A DNA stretch of 64,000 nucleotides from Conus ventricosus (taxonomy: Eukaryota > Mollusca > Gastropoda > Neogastropoda > Conidae), in NCBI GenBank assembly GCA_018398815.1, contig CM031607.1, forward strand, positions 84,825,175 to 84,889,174, in the 5' to 3' direction. This document shows, in pieces, positions 22,716-35,515 of this stretch. Numbering within the stretch: position 1 is the stretch's first letter; every line of letters starts with the position of its first letter. A program made the translations under genes and the position numbers. The notes below the pieces were generated by a model, which saw nothing but the letters and a program-made list of their open reading frames with translations, was not told the origin of the DNA and made no database searches.

Positions 22716-23310
22716 CACAGACTTCCAGTCCTGACCAACCCAACACTACTCCACCACTGTTCAAATGACTCTGCTACCACCAGTACATAGAGAGAATGTC
22801 TCACAACAAGCGAGACATTCTGAATGTGACATTTCTGGCTCACCTGGGTATCAAAGATAAGATGTTAATGATAATATATCAAATGAGGCAAAGACAAAGA
22901 AAGAAACGAAATATAATGATGAAAGGGTTAGACAAATCAAAAAGAAAGAAAAAAGAAAAAAACATACAAACAGGCAGACATATCGAAAATGCACGATCAA
23001 CACCTACATATATCTGATCAACTCATTTAACCTTATCACCCTGGACTGAACTCTCTTGAGTCAACAAATTATCCGCTTACATAAATATGACTGGTCTCTA
23101 AGCAGAACTGTCAAAGGACAAATTATCTAGCTTTAATAGGTCACTGGTGTATCGAAAGGAGTAATGAAATATCCATCTGCTTATCAACTATAAATATGTT
23201 CCACTGATCACACATTTCCCCTTAGTGTTCTTTAGCTCAACACTTGCTTGAATATCCGACATCAGTCAAGTGCAAGAATGCTAAACACATGCTGTATATA
23301 TATATAAATA

Positions 23311-23316
<6 letters not shown>
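22716..23316. other. Unassigned intronic sequence
   Basis: No exon or known element seen. Confidence 0.5.
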
Positions 23317-23348
<32 letters not shown>

Positions 23349-23406
23349 TAAGATAAGATAATGTTGCTTATAGCCCAGCCGACCGCAAAGGGCCACATCA
23401 GGGCTG

Positions 23407-23437
<31 letters not shown>

Positions 23438-23462
23438 ATAAACAGATAAAATATAGATAGAC

Positions 23463-23493
<31 letters not shown>

Positions 23494-23500
23494 GATATAA
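23317..23500 (-). mobile_element. SINE-like 3' end, third copy, inserted in (GA)n, plus (GATA)n
   Basis: On the minus strand 23405-23352 reads GCCCTGATGTGGCCCTTTGC ... AACATTATC with a (TTATC)n tail. (GA)n lies on both sides (about 23319-23349 and 23407-23433), so it appears inserted within a GA microsatellite. A (GATA)n tract follows to about 23500. Confidence 0.75.
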
Positions 23501-23884
23501 TATAGATAGATACACACAGACAAAAATGTATACAGATCATCTAGACTGTAACCATGTACTCATATTTCTCTACAAGTTTTGCTGTTCCAAGAAGCCCACA
23601 TACTCACAAGACTCAATTATATGAGAGCCAAGTAACTTTCCAAAGGCTCACTTTCTTTAAAGATTCTTTTCACCATTACACACAACAAAACCTTTGAACT
23701 CCAGTGCTACAACTACTGCACTAGACACAGCCCACGTGTGCGCACAACAATAAACATACGCACAACAAATAACTACCAACAAACTATCATTCAACCCGAA
23801 ACCCTTGAAAGGAATAGAAGGGGTTAGACGCTGACCCAGGGAGGAGGGGGGGGGGGGGGGGGGAGGGGTGAAGGGTAAGCTTAC

Positions 23885-24166
23885 TCCTCTCCGATCTCAA
23901 GCTACCTCGTGCCAGCCTGTCAGTACTTTTGCTGCGCGGCGTTGACGAGGCTTTGGAGCTGTCGGCGTTGACGAAACTGGGCATGGAGGTGGCCACGGAG
24001 GCAGGGCGGGGCTTGCGTGGGGATTTGTGCTCCCTCAGCCGCACCACGGGTCCTGAGGTCGAGCCCGCCGAGGAGGTGCTAAGGCTCATGGTGCTCTTGG
24101 GGCGCGACGTGGAGAGATTGGACGGAGCTAGAACAGATCTACGGCCTTCGGGTATCGTGTTGAGAG
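23885..24166 (-). CDS. MAP7-family exon 6 (Ser/Arg/Lys-rich linker)
   Basis: The acceptor GCCGCCTCAG ends at 24167. The exon reads LNTIPEGRRSVLAPSNLSTS, PKSTMSLSTSSAGSTSG and REHKSPRKPRPASVATSM, then SSTPRSKSTDRLARG. This basic, serine-rich, disordered linker carries many SP/TP-like sites, typical of the region between the two coiled coils. Two donors in the same phase are present: GTAAGC after 23885 and GTAGCT after 23906. Use of the inner one would drop seven residues without a frameshift. It enters and leaves in phase 1. Immediately below the donor lies a poly-G/pyrimidine-rich stretch (23820-23863) of intron 6. Confidence 0.75.
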
Positions 24167-25553
24167 CTGAGGCGGCCAGCCACGCCCCACAGAAGGCAAC
24201 CCAAGGTGAATGGAGAGAAACACAGGCCCACATCAGTTCACAGGGATAGGACAAAGGGCAGTAACTTTTACACTGATAGGTCGGGTTAATCCACGTTACC
24301 AATGAAAACAGACAGCACATAGGACAACCACCCTCCATGGCTATTCTAGACCTGGCCGATACACATGTATAGAAATGATTCACAGTATGCAACACATGTA
24401 TAAAAGAAATTCAGTTAACTATTACATATCAAGCCAAAAGAAGTTTAAAGGGTATACACATGTATTAAGGTCAAAAGGTTAGGACTATTGGACATACACA
24501 TTGATCAAGGCCAAGGAAAAAAAAGAACATCTAAGCAAAACAGAGAAAAAGGAAGAAGAAATGCAAGGCAGCACACAGCAGACTGTTAGCACACACTAGT
24601 TTCTGACACAGCACATCATAATGGAGGGAGAACAGCAGAAAACAAGTTCACGTTTGCTACACTCGTTCTGATACATCAAAACAAATGGGAATATGAAAAT
24701 AAAAACTAACGCATTTGTTTCTGTATTAATTAGCGTGCTATCTAAAACAACAGGACAACTAAAGAAGTAACAGGGACTGTTAGCTCACCGTTAGCAAAAC
24801 ATTCATGAAAGACACAGCAAGATCAGAAATAACAGGGACTGTATTACTCTTACTCACACATTCATATATGTTCTTTCTTTAAGGGAGAGAGTGGGGGGGG
24901 GGGGGGGGGGGTAGGGGGGAGTGGGCACAGCCTTAGTAATTCATGCACCAGTGAAGCATTCTGCATACAAGCAGCAATGGAGGGGTAAGGGGAGAGAACA
25001 GGTGCTCCAAAAATGATCCTTTGCCTATGTGGCCACTTTCAGTAGATAACCGTTGTACCCAGTACAGTTTGCATTAAACATTAATTCAAATAAACCAGAA
25101 ATATCAACTGTGAATGTGATGTTGGCGTGCATGCATTTTTTTTTCCAATTTATTATATATATTACACAGCATTATATTACTATGTACATACTTAAGCAGC
25201 CATGTAACATTAGTGCATACATGCATAATCTTAAGTACATATCATATCAACAGTTGTGTATGTATTTTTTGTTTGTTTTTTTCAATATTTTGATTTTGTT
25301 TGTTGGGTTTTCTTTTGGGGGTTGGGGATGGGGGGGGGGGGGGGGGCGATTGCGTTTTTTAAAATCAATATCTATATTTCGTCTGTTGGTTGGTTTTGTG
25401 TGTCTTCCGTCTCTTTTCCTTTAAAAACACTGTAAAAAGTGAAGCAATTAGAACGACAACAAAAAACCAGTGTGGAATAAACTGAAACACTGCATACACA
25501 AGTGTGCTGTGGGCCTTTTTTTTTCCAATTCCAAATTTTGATTTAAGAGAATG
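24167..25553. other. Intron 5, unassigned part with poly-G runs
   Basis: Poly-G tracts lie at 24894-24911 and 25330-25347. No exon seen. Confidence 0.5.
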
Positions 25554-26277
25554 CGGCACGAAAATTTGACCATTTTCTTTCAAAAATCATGTTTTGGGTT
25601 TTATGTGTTTTTGTGCTCAAGAAAGTCTGTTGAAACCATCTGTGGTGTTCATTTTGTCTATTTTCACATTTTTCTGAGTTAGAAAATGACTTTATTTGAA
25701 GGAGGTGTGTATGAAAATTGCTCAACTTTTTTATTTTCAAACGTCGTTTTCTCAAAATCACTTTTTTCGACAACGGTTGATATGCAAGGAACACAAAATC
25801 TCTGGATTTAGACAAGCTAGCTTGGTAATTTTTTTTTTGCTTTTGATCAGAAACGATTTCTGCATGCAATTACATTTTATTCATAAGTCAAAACAGTACG
25901 TATCATTTGCTATTTCTATTTGAAAAATTCAGAAGCAATGAAACGCGAAGCCTGATGGCCCCCATATGGAAAAAAATTATTGAAAAAAAAGCAGTTTAGA
26001 TACGTAAAACTTCTTTTGTAATTGCATTACTATCGCTCAGCAAAACAAGAAAAGTCATGTTTCAACTGCCTTACATGTCTGCTATGATAGAAATACAGTT
26101 CTTGTTATGAACCTGTTTTTGTTTTCATTTTTCATCATTCTGCCCCCATTTGAGGTCCCCAAATCACACAGAACTTTGAAATCAACCAAATATGTATTTT
26201 CCTTCTTTTTTTTTAAACATAAACAATAGAAAAATAATGAAGAAGTTTTAAAAGAACAATGGTTTAATTTTCGTGCC
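25554..26277 (-). mobile_element. Second, inverted copy of the inner foldback element of 14811-15573
   Basis: It runs from GGCACGAAAATTTGACCATT to TTAATTTTCGTGCC, so its ends are inverted repeats. Its inside is the reverse complement of about 14811-15573 (shared blocks include TTGAAACCATCTGTGGTG and GCCTGATGGCCCCCATATGG). It lacks the outer CAGGGTTC ends, suggesting the inner unit moves independently. Confidence 0.8.
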
Positions 26278-26907
26278 ACCTCTTGCCTCACTGAAAAACC
26301 TCACTGACTTGATGAATCAGCATACTTTCTTTCACTGGGGAGTCAGCAACAAGACTACAGGCATGTTACTTGCTGCTTGATACAACGGGTCACATTCTTT
26401 TTTTTACTTTCTTTTTTCCTTCAAAGGGGAAGAACTTTATGTGTGTCTGTTCACATTTAAAGGTGGATTTTCTACAGAGTTTTGCCAGTCACACACATGC
26501 ACGCATGTGAGCCTGAGTACGCGAGTTCTCTACAAATACATAACCTGTCTGGGATAGGGTGGGGTGGGGTGAGGACAAAGAGAGGATGAAGAAGCATGCA
26601 GACCCCCTGGGGACAAACGAACTATGGGTACAGGAACTAACAGGGCGGTGTGAGGGGGAAAATGAACATGCAGCTCCCCCCTTCTTCCCCCCCTCCCCCC
26701 AAAGAACTATCAGTACTGGCCTACACAGACACCCAACCACTCTAGACCAGCCATGGGAAATTATGCCGATAGAATCGCAAACACTGCCTTCAGCCAATCT
26801 GTCTGCTGCTGGCCTGAACATTCATAACACCAGGTCAACCATTCAGCTCAGCAACAGCAAAGCTGGACAGTCACTGGGCTCAGGCAGGAGAAAAAGGCAT
26901 CACAGAA

Positions 26908-27325
26908 GATGGGCACTGCAGATATATATATGTATGTATGTCACCATGATGGGCACTGCAGATATATATGTATGTATGTATGTCACCATGATGGGCACTG
27001 CAGATATATATGTATGTATGTCACCATGATGGGCACTGCAGATATATATGTATGTATGTATGTCACCATGATGGGCACTGCAGATATATATGTATGTATG
27101 TCACCATGATGGGCACTGCAGATATATATGTATGTATGTCACCATGATGGGCACTGCAGACATATATGTATGTCACCATGATGAGCACTGCAGATATATA
27201 TGTATGTCACCATGATGAGCACTGCAGATATATATGTATGTCACCATGATGGGCACTGCAGATATATATGTATGTATGTCACCATGATGAGCACTGCAGA
27301 CATATATGCATGTATGTCACCATTT
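26908..27325. repeat. Minisatellite with 34/38/42-bp units, 11 copies
   Basis: The core GGGCACTGCAGATATATATG recurs at 26911, 26951, 26993, 27031, 27073, 27111, 27149, 27183, 27217, 27251 and 27289. Length differences are mostly steps of 4 bp from the internal (GTAT)n. Confidence 0.95.
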
Positions 27326-27597
27326 TTTTTTATAACAGACATCTCTCACCTGTTATTGTCTACGATTTTTGTTTTAGGAGTTTGTACTGTGTTTGTCCAA
27401 AACTTCTAGATTTTTAACAATATTCAAAGCTGGGACATTCCAATACATGCCATAGGTTTTTCAGCCAGAAGTTCCAGAGGCAATCTCTAATTTGATTCAT
27501 TAGTTTGGTACTTGTATTAGAATGCATGCACACTGATCATTTACCCTGATAAAGGACATACATACTTAGTATGGCGCAGATGTAGGACTTTTACCAG

Positions 27598-27602
<5 letters not shown>

Positions 27603-27670
<68 letters not shown>

Positions 27671-27676
27671 TGCACG

Positions 27677-27714
<38 letters not shown>

Positions 27715-27768
27715 GTGTGTGTGTGTATGTGTGTGTGTGTGCATGTGTGTTTGTGTGTGTTGTGTGTA
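27603..27768. repeat. (GT)n microsatellite
   Basis: Long TG tract with a GTACGTGCACGC interruption. Confidence 0.95.
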
Positions 27769-28553
27769 AGTGGGAAAGGTTAGGGGTCTGGCGGTGGGTG
27801 GAAAGGTTGCAGGTTTCGGTGTCTATGTGCAGGTATTAGTAAACAGGTAAAAATGAAAATTGTAAAAGTGTCCATCACTTCCATGAAACCTATCCTTGTT
27901 CATTTATTCTAATAAACTGCTGACCATGAGCCTCAAACAGGAAATACAACAGATACACATCCCTGGGGACAGGAGGAGTCCAATACACTGCCACCGAGGG
28001 CCGAACCTCAGAAGACGTTCACAATCAAAGCCACCAAACAGGAAACGTAGCGGTGAGACAACAAGACACACATTTCTCCCTCTCTTCCTCATACCCCTAC
28101 AGCAAACATGGTCATGAACACAAAATGCCTACGAATAATAACTGTCAGTTTCTATCAGCATTAGACTTAAAAATCTGTGGTTAATAAATAAAATCAATCA
28201 GGAAATGTTATGTCCACAGTTCACAACCAGAGTACAAAAGATGCACAGCATGTGAATGATCACAGCTCAGACATCATGCTCATGAACAGTCATCAGTTAC
28301 GTGCCACTATCACAAGACACACAAACCACTTGTAGCAGAGCTAAGAGACTCCGTCAAAACATGAAACATATCAAAAACATTAAAAAGAAAAATACGATAC
28401 AAATTCACACTAAAGACGACTACAGAGGCAAAAAAAAGACAAAAAAAAAGACAGGACATCTCAAACCAGGCAGCGTTGACTGGAGAAGCTGAAAGAGAGA
28501 CAGGAGGTGACCATGATGCACTACAGAGGCGGCAGCCCACACACGGTCCTTAC
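27769..28553. other. Unassigned intronic sequence
   Basis: No exon other than exon 5 next to it. Confidence 0.5.
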
Positions 28554-28691
28554 CCATCAGGGAGTCAGGGCGGTTGGAGACATTAAGCGCTCCCGAGGAA
28601 GAGGAAAAATCAGAGTGGCGTTTGTGATAAAGCACACTGGTGGACACCGACAGATGCTTGGCAGTGGGCATAGCGCTACCTGGTGGGGGTC
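28554..28691 (-). CDS. MAP7-family exon 5 (Ser-rich linker)
   Basis: The acceptor CCTGGCGTAG is followed by GACCCCC, and the donor GTAAGG starts at 28553. The 138-nt exon enters and leaves in phase 1. It encodes PPPGSAMPTAKHLSVSTSVL, YHKRHSDFSSSSGALN and NRPDSLM. The SVSTSVLY/SVSTMN-type serine motif recalls the linker after the first coil in MAP7 proteins (human MAP7 has a RRSVSTMNLSK-like segment; from memory). No folded domain is visible. It reads without interruption. Confidence 0.75.
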
Positions 28692-30106
28692 CTACGCCAG
28701 GCAAGGGGAGAGAAGAAAAACAAAAAAACCAAACATTTGCATGCCACATGATGCTAAATGCACATTTGAAGAACTCAGTAATAATAAACACGCCATATCA
28801 ACAACATCAAGGCTCTCAGACATCCAAATGCACCAATGCACAGCAATCAGTCAACTGATTCGACAACAAAAACAAATAAACAAAAAAGAAAAAAAAAGCA
28901 TTTTGTTCGCACACTTAAAACTCGGCAAACATTAATGAAAAAGAAATAAACAAGCATACTACATACTGTTCAGCCATGACTGTGATCAAAGAGCGGGAGA
29001 AGATATCACAGAACACCTGAACACAGCAATGATGGCCTTTCTTTCAATCCTTTTTCTGTGGACAGCGGCAAATACAAAGCCCTTGCGTTCCACCAGTTAC
29101 TCTTTTCCGTGTCATTCCGACAAGGTAAACTGTTTCCGTTTTCACATGTTCAAGGCTCATTTAAAAACAATCATGACTGAACAGCAGAATCTTTCATCAA
29201 CAGCAGCAAGACATTCAGCCTCACACAACAAAAAAGAAGAAAAAATGATAACAGGCATCACATATCCGAGGTACATCCACACTCAAACAAAGAACAGGCA
29301 CCACACATCCAAGGCATGTCCACACGACACTGAAGCTGAACGTTCCACAGCACAACACCACCACTGGCCAGGGGAATATCTTCATGTTCTTCTCTTGTAT
29401 ATATGTCTTCTCCGCATTCCAGTTAACAACCCCTACTCCTCTTCTCAGCACAAACACACCCATCCCACCTCTCTTTTCTCCCTCCGCCACCACCCATTCC
29501 TCCCTCCCCATTCCTCCCCATACCCTCCCTCCAGCTCCACATCTCCATCACTCAGCCATTAGCATTACTGAACCTTCACCACATTCATCTATTGAAATGT
29601 TTTGTTTCGTTTTTTTGTTTTTTACAAAATTTCAAGTTCAATTCACGTCCTGTCTAAAATAACCAAAAAACAAAATGAATGTGGACTAAAAGAAACAGTT
29701 CCTATAAGCAACAGATTTGTTGTTTGTCCAGTTGGCTGGATAGCTAAACGGCTGGTAGGTCTGCAGTTTGTTAGGTGGTGGTGGTACGTACGTTGGGCAG
29801 TTCTTCAAGCGCACAGGACTTTTCACTATTCAACCACAACAGAGGAGTTCTAATGTCAAAATGTGTTTGTTCTTGTTCCTTCAACCCTCCTTTTTCTCCC
29901 CCTTTCGTCTTTATTTTTTTGTCTATTCCTTTCAACTTTCATTCCTATTCTTGCACACTTCTCCTTAATTATTGTTTCTGGAAATGGAAGCGATGATTGC
30001 ACACTCTAATCCTATGACGTAGCCTTGTTATGATTTCTACCTGTACTGCACCAAGTTGTAAATTTGACCAACACTTTTCTATCTTTCTTGTTTCCTTTGA
30101 GTTTGA

Positions 30107-30107
<1 letters not shown>
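28692..30107. other. Unassigned part of intron 4
   Basis: The interval is A-rich and then C/T-rich; no exon or known repeat. Confidence 0.5.
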
Positions 30108-30178
<71 letters not shown>

Positions 30179-30181
30179 GCG

Positions 30182-30222
<41 letters not shown>
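30108..30222. repeat. (GT)n microsatellite
   Basis: Two TG tracts separated by GCGTGTGCGCA. Confidence 0.95.
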
Positions 30223-30225
<3 letters not shown>

Positions 30226-32218
30226 GAGGGGGGAGTGAGACAGAGAAAAAAACACACACAAAACGCGTCAGCAAGCAACAAAATGTACAGGTGAAATCTG
30301 CAGCGTCCCAACCCAACCCCAGGTAAGCTGGAAGAGAAGACTAACACTACTTGGTACCTCGCCACACCACTCCCCTTCTGTAGACTCTTCTTGTCCAAAA
30401 CGACAACCAGGCCAACTTACCTGTTGGGTACAGGATGACGTGGGTAAGGAAAAAAAAAAAACAGAAACACAGAGAGACAACATCCAGCTTCATCAACTGT
30501 TGACACAACACTGACACCATTCCGCATCTACAAAACAAACCCCAGACAAGTCTGGAAAGGTACATTCAACATGCATTCAAAGGAGATGGGCTAGAGGGTA
30601 GTTGGGTTTTTTTCTCTTTTTTTTTTTTTGTTCTTGTTTCCATCATCTGAATTTCCAAGCTTGGCTTCAAACAACAGCAAGACAGGATCTAACAAACCAA
30701 AATTAAAAAAACCAAAACAGTGTTGGGTACATGCAACCGGAACACCTTTCGTGTCATCACCGACAGCTTCCGGCATGTTCCGACTTCATTCAGCATTGCA
30801 GCACTCTCCTAGACAAACTGTTACTCACGTTAGTACAGACTTTGTTACGCAGTCTCGCTAGCACAGGGCTCCAGTATAGTTACACAGTTAGCTGTAGTGC
30901 AGTGATGTGCTGTGTGCATGGGGCTTTCGATGCAGTGTTACACAATTAGCGTAAAAAATGGGGCAACGTCTGCGTTACATCTGGTAAGCAGTGAGCATGC
31001 AAACAGTGAAACTGAAAGACTTGGCATACACATCAGCACATCCAGGGCTAGTAATGCCTCACAGGCAGGGTTAGGAAATGGTTAACCAATGTCCTCCTGG
31101 CAGCCATGCAGGGGTTAGAACTCAACTTTAAGGCCGACCTTTGCGCTGAACGCTCTTCCTTTTGTGATGTGTCTGCAAGTCTACAATCTGTCAAGATGTA
31201 ATCCCTCACCCCACCCTATTTTCTCTCTTATTTGCACATACAATCATACATATATATATACACACACACACATTATTTCACATATCTTTTCTCTCCACCA
31301 CCTGCTGCCCTCCCCCCCCCCTCCCTTCCCCCCTCCCTTCCCCCAACCTGTACCAACAGAAAAAAAAAAATCCGGGAAGATAACGCCTCTTTCCACTGCA
31401 ACTGAGTTACCTTTTCTTAGTTTTAGGTCGAAGAAATAGATCTAGAAAGTCAAATACCTGAATTGGAACACCCACCAGAATAACGACTGGCATATTAACT
31501 ATCTATTTTACATGTGCCCCGGGCACACTGTTTCAAACCCACGCTCTAGCATTTTCTCTCTCTGACTGAACTGTCGACTGACAGATGCAGCAGGATCACT
31601 CTGGGCACGCCTGTCAGTGGCATCTGTCCCATGAAAATGGCACGATCACTTCTGCAGAACGCGAGCTGTAACACCCATTACCTCCCTTGCAGATTTTTGA
31701 ACATCCGTCTCTTCCTCACTTCTCTACAATTATCCTCCTCAGTGCCAGCACTGTGTCTGTTCCACTCCCAACTGTCGAAAGGCACAACAATAAGAACTCA
31801 TGTTGTCCACTTTTTGTTTACCAGCGGTCACCGACTGTCACAAAGACCAACATGTCACAAAGACCAACACCACTTCTGTTCCCCCAACATCAGCAGTACT
31901 GGGAGGCTTCCTAGTGCACGCCACTTCGGAGCCGCTTTGTCATGAATGCCGAGACACACTGTCAGCTCATGCTGCAGTCATCTCCGCCCCCTCCACACTG
32001 CACAGTCCCGACCGGCCAAACCTGACCCTCAACCTCCGAACCTCTTGGGTCGTTTCATATCAACTCCCCTTGCCATAGAAAAGAATGCACACTGTTGACG
32101 TGGGTGAAAAGTCACTTCAGCACTGATGGGATTAAAAAGTATGCACGCCAGTATATAGACAGTACCATGCTACTGCACTACGATTATACTTGCCATGTTA
32201 AGAAATATGTGTGTGTGC
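30223..32218. other. Unassigned part of intron 4
   Basis: No supported feature; C-rich run near 31310-31345. Confidence 0.5.
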
Positions 32219-32277
32219 ACAGCCCTGATGTGGCCCTTTGCGGTCGGCTGGGCTATAAGCAACATTATCTTATCTTA
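32219..32277 (+). mobile_element. SINE-like 3' end, fourth copy, with (TTATC)n tail in (GT)n
   Basis: GCCCTGATGTGGCCCTTTGC ... GGGCTATAAGCAAC, then ATTATCTTATCTTA. TG repeats lie on both sides. Confidence 0.78.
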
Positions 32278-32754
32278 TGTGTGTGTGTGCTTGCGTGCGT
32301 GCGCGCGTGTGCAAGTGTGTGCGTGCACACGCATGCGCGCGTGTGTGCGTGTGTGTGCGTCCACACGCAGGCACAGGCTGTACATGTGTGAATGTGCCTG
32401 TGTTTTGACTCACTGCATTTCATGTTTATCAATGATACAGAGCAAAACCAGGTCATTGCAGCAGAAACGCACACTACTGTTGTTGTAAATGCGGCTACAC
32501 ACGAGATATGACAAGCTGAAAGGTTATCACAAGCAGAAGAAAACCATGCAAGAAAACAAGATGTCTAACGTCAAGAGGAAATGTGCTACTTCATCTAATG
32601 CTTCACGTCCAACGGTCTCGAAACTGTACTGTGCTCATGGTCAGAAACTGCCGCCACTTACAACAGCGACAGCAGCCCTCAATGGACATGATCATAACCA
32701 TCTCACCACCTAACAAGGAATTAGGATTTTTTAAGCATCAAAATGGAAATTAAC

Positions 32755-32940
32755 CGATATCTTCTTCTTCTTCTTCTGCATACGCAGGCTGATACTCCTG
32801 CGGACACTCCCTGTATAGACAGGCAAGGATTAATCCCATCCACCCAACAAAAGGAGTGGAGTTTGTGTGTATGACCATTTTTTATCCTGCCATTAAAGGC
32901 AGCCATACTCCATCTTTGGGGAAATTTTAACTGATATGAT
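32755..32940 (+). mobile_element. Dispersed repeat resembling a family common in gastropods
   Basis: It starts with (TTC)n and continues TGCATACGCAGGCTGATACT ... GTGTATGACCATTTTTTATC and GGCAGCCATACTCCATCTTT. The TTC start, GTGTATGACC and GGCAGCCATACnCC blocks resemble a very abundant repeat I know from gastropod genomic sequence (from memory, unverified). No coding potential. Confidence 0.5.
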
Positions 32941-33278
32941 CTATACACATACATCAAACCAACATATACAAAATCTTTCCTGAATAACTGATATTAAAAA
33001 CAAAAAAAAAAAGAAAAAGAATCAACAATCATGAGTGCTGAAGCACCCTTGATGGCCTTGTTTCCATTCCCTAATATTAACAGCAGGAATATTCATGAAT
33101 GCATCGTCTATTAATGTACGTTTGAATATGAAATAACAGAGATATTAACTCTAAATCTGAACACAAATCACACCCATTTCTCCCCTCTCAGTCCTCCTTC
33201 CTCTTCCCCAATCATTCCCTTAGACAAACAATATGCAAATTAGATCAAAGATGCAAAATACATCAATAACTCCCCTAC

Positions 33279-33279
<1 letters not shown>

Positions 33280-33313
<34 letters not shown>
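33280..33313. repeat. poly-C tract (~34 bp)
   Basis: Uninterrupted C run, the longest C tract in the window. Confidence 0.97.
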
Positions 33314-34640
33314 ACCTATAGCTCCCCATTTCTTCCTTCAAATGCCCGCTCACTCCATCATAAGTCTTCCAGACGATTACCACAAAGCCATAAAAGTATA
33401 TTCAAACAATACTGAACCGGAGTCTTTAACAACTGAGTGGATGAAAAAGTCAACCTTGATGTCTACAATCTACAAGTTCTACTTTTAGTATAAACAGCAT
33501 TCACCTTCAAGGTAGCCTTTTTATTTGTTTATCTCTTAAGGTTGAGTATGAAAGAGCAAAATGAAAAGATAACAAACAACATGGATTAGCAAATAAAAGA
33601 AACAAGGTTAAGATGTGCAGAAATACTGGCAAGTTTGTGTTATACACATATACACTAAAAAAATAAAATAAAATAAAATAAAAATAAAAAAAGGGAAAGA
33701 GAAAAGCGAAATGTTCAGCAGGATGTTCAGCATAACTTAGTGAGTCAGTGTCTTCTACCACTTCTCCTCAACAAAGCTCCTTAGAACAGAACAGAAAACT
33801 GCATAATGATAACCATTTTCATTAACAAAATATATCCCTACATCTAAAGTCAGAACATACTTATCAGTAAAAAAATTCATTTCTTTCAATGAAAAACAAA
33901 CAAACTAGAGGCCACTGTTGTCATGATCATAACACATGGTGCCTGACCCTCCAAAATGAGCTAATTGAAGTGTTTGAAGTGGGAAGAACCATTCCAAATT
34001 CATGCTCACTGTCTCAAAGTACAGCTAACCACAGATCTATACTGCCCGTTTGCTTACAGAATTACAACAGTAACTCTTATCATCTCATTAATGGATATCA
34101 CAATCACAGCGTGTGCTTTCAATTCATTCACTCGATAATTTTCCTTGTCAAACCAGCATGAACTGTAACAGACATGTTTGATCCTGAAAAAAAACAAAGG
34201 GACGGAATCTGACCCAGGGTCTGAATAACAGTGCAAGCTCTCAAGACCATGGACTCTCTAGTGTTTCTCCCTATATGATCAAGCAGACACACTGAACCAT
34301 GCATGGCCTCAACTCAGCAAGCTGTGTGGGCTGTGCTCTGTCATGCTGCAAGCAGCGCGGCCACAGCAGGAAGCTTCGGTGGGAGGAGGGTGGGTGAAGG
34401 CGGGGGGGGGGGGGGGGGAGGGAGGAATCCAGTCGTGGAACATGATAGAGAAGCTTGCCAACATGCAGAAGTTACACAGGAAACACAGCACCAAATGCCG
34501 CTTCTTTATCACAAAACAGCAAGGTCAATTTTGGACAAATGATTAGAATTTGACGTACGCCGTCTTTATACATCACAAATGACAGATATTAACAAAAAAA
34601 GCACAAATCAAAATCCCAAGACGGCTGTGAGCAAGGTTGC
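33314..34640. other. Unassigned part of intron 4
   Basis: A poly-G run lies at 34402-34418; no exon seen. Confidence 0.5.
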
Positions 34641-35515
34641 TGGCATCCACCTGGGGAAAATGGTTCTGTGCGCTTATGGCCGACATTCACATGGGGAAAA
34701 TGGTTCTGTGCATTTATGGCCGACATCCACATAGGGAAAATGGTTCTGTGCGCTTATGGCCGACATTCATGTGGGGAAAATGGTTCTGTGCATTTATGGC
34801 CGACATCCACATAGGGAAAATGGTTTTGTGCACTTATGGCTGACATTCGTGTGGGAAAATGGTTCTGTGCGTTTATGGCCGAGATCCATGTGGGGAAAAT
34901 GGTTTTGTGCATTTATGGCTGACATTCATGTGGGGAAAATGGTTTTGTGCATTTATGGCTGACATTCATGTGGGGAAAATGATTTTGTGCATTTATGGCC
35001 GACATCCACATGGGGAAAATGGTTTTGTGCGTTTATGGCTGACATTCGTATGAGGAAAATGGTTTTGTGCATTTATGGCCGATATTCATTTGGGGAAAAT
35101 GTTTTGTGCATTTATGGCCGACAATCATTTGGGGAAAATGTGTGCATTTATGGCAGACATTCATGTGGGGAAAATGGTTTTGTGTATTTATGGCTGACAT
35201 ACATGTGGGGAACATGGTTTTGTGCATTTATGGCTGACACTCATGTGGAGAAAATGGTTTTGTGCATTCATAGCCGACATTCATGTGGGGAAAACGTTTT
35301 TGCGCATTTATGCAAACATTCATGTGGGGAAAAGAGTCCTGTGCATTTCTGGCTGATATGTGTGTGGGGAAAATTGTTTTTTGCATTTATAGCTGACATG
35401 TGTGTGGGGAAAATTGCTTTTTGCATTTATGGCTGATATTCACTTGAGGAATATTCTTCTGTGCATGTATGGCTGGCATTCAACTCGGGAGTATTGTTTT
35501 GTGCATTTATTTCTA
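34641..35515. repeat. 40-bp minisatellite, about 21-22 copies
   Basis: Units of the type GGGGAAAATGGTTTTGTGCA plus TTTATGGCTGACATTCATGT. The exact 40-bp period holds for 34681-34840; later copies are more diverged. Open frames over it come from the repeat. Confidence 0.95.

Noticed and set aside
23787..24395. A 202-codon single-exon gene on the minus strand
   Set aside because: Only 23885-24166 has protein-like sequence bounded by splice sites; the rest is intron read-through of MAP7 exon 6.
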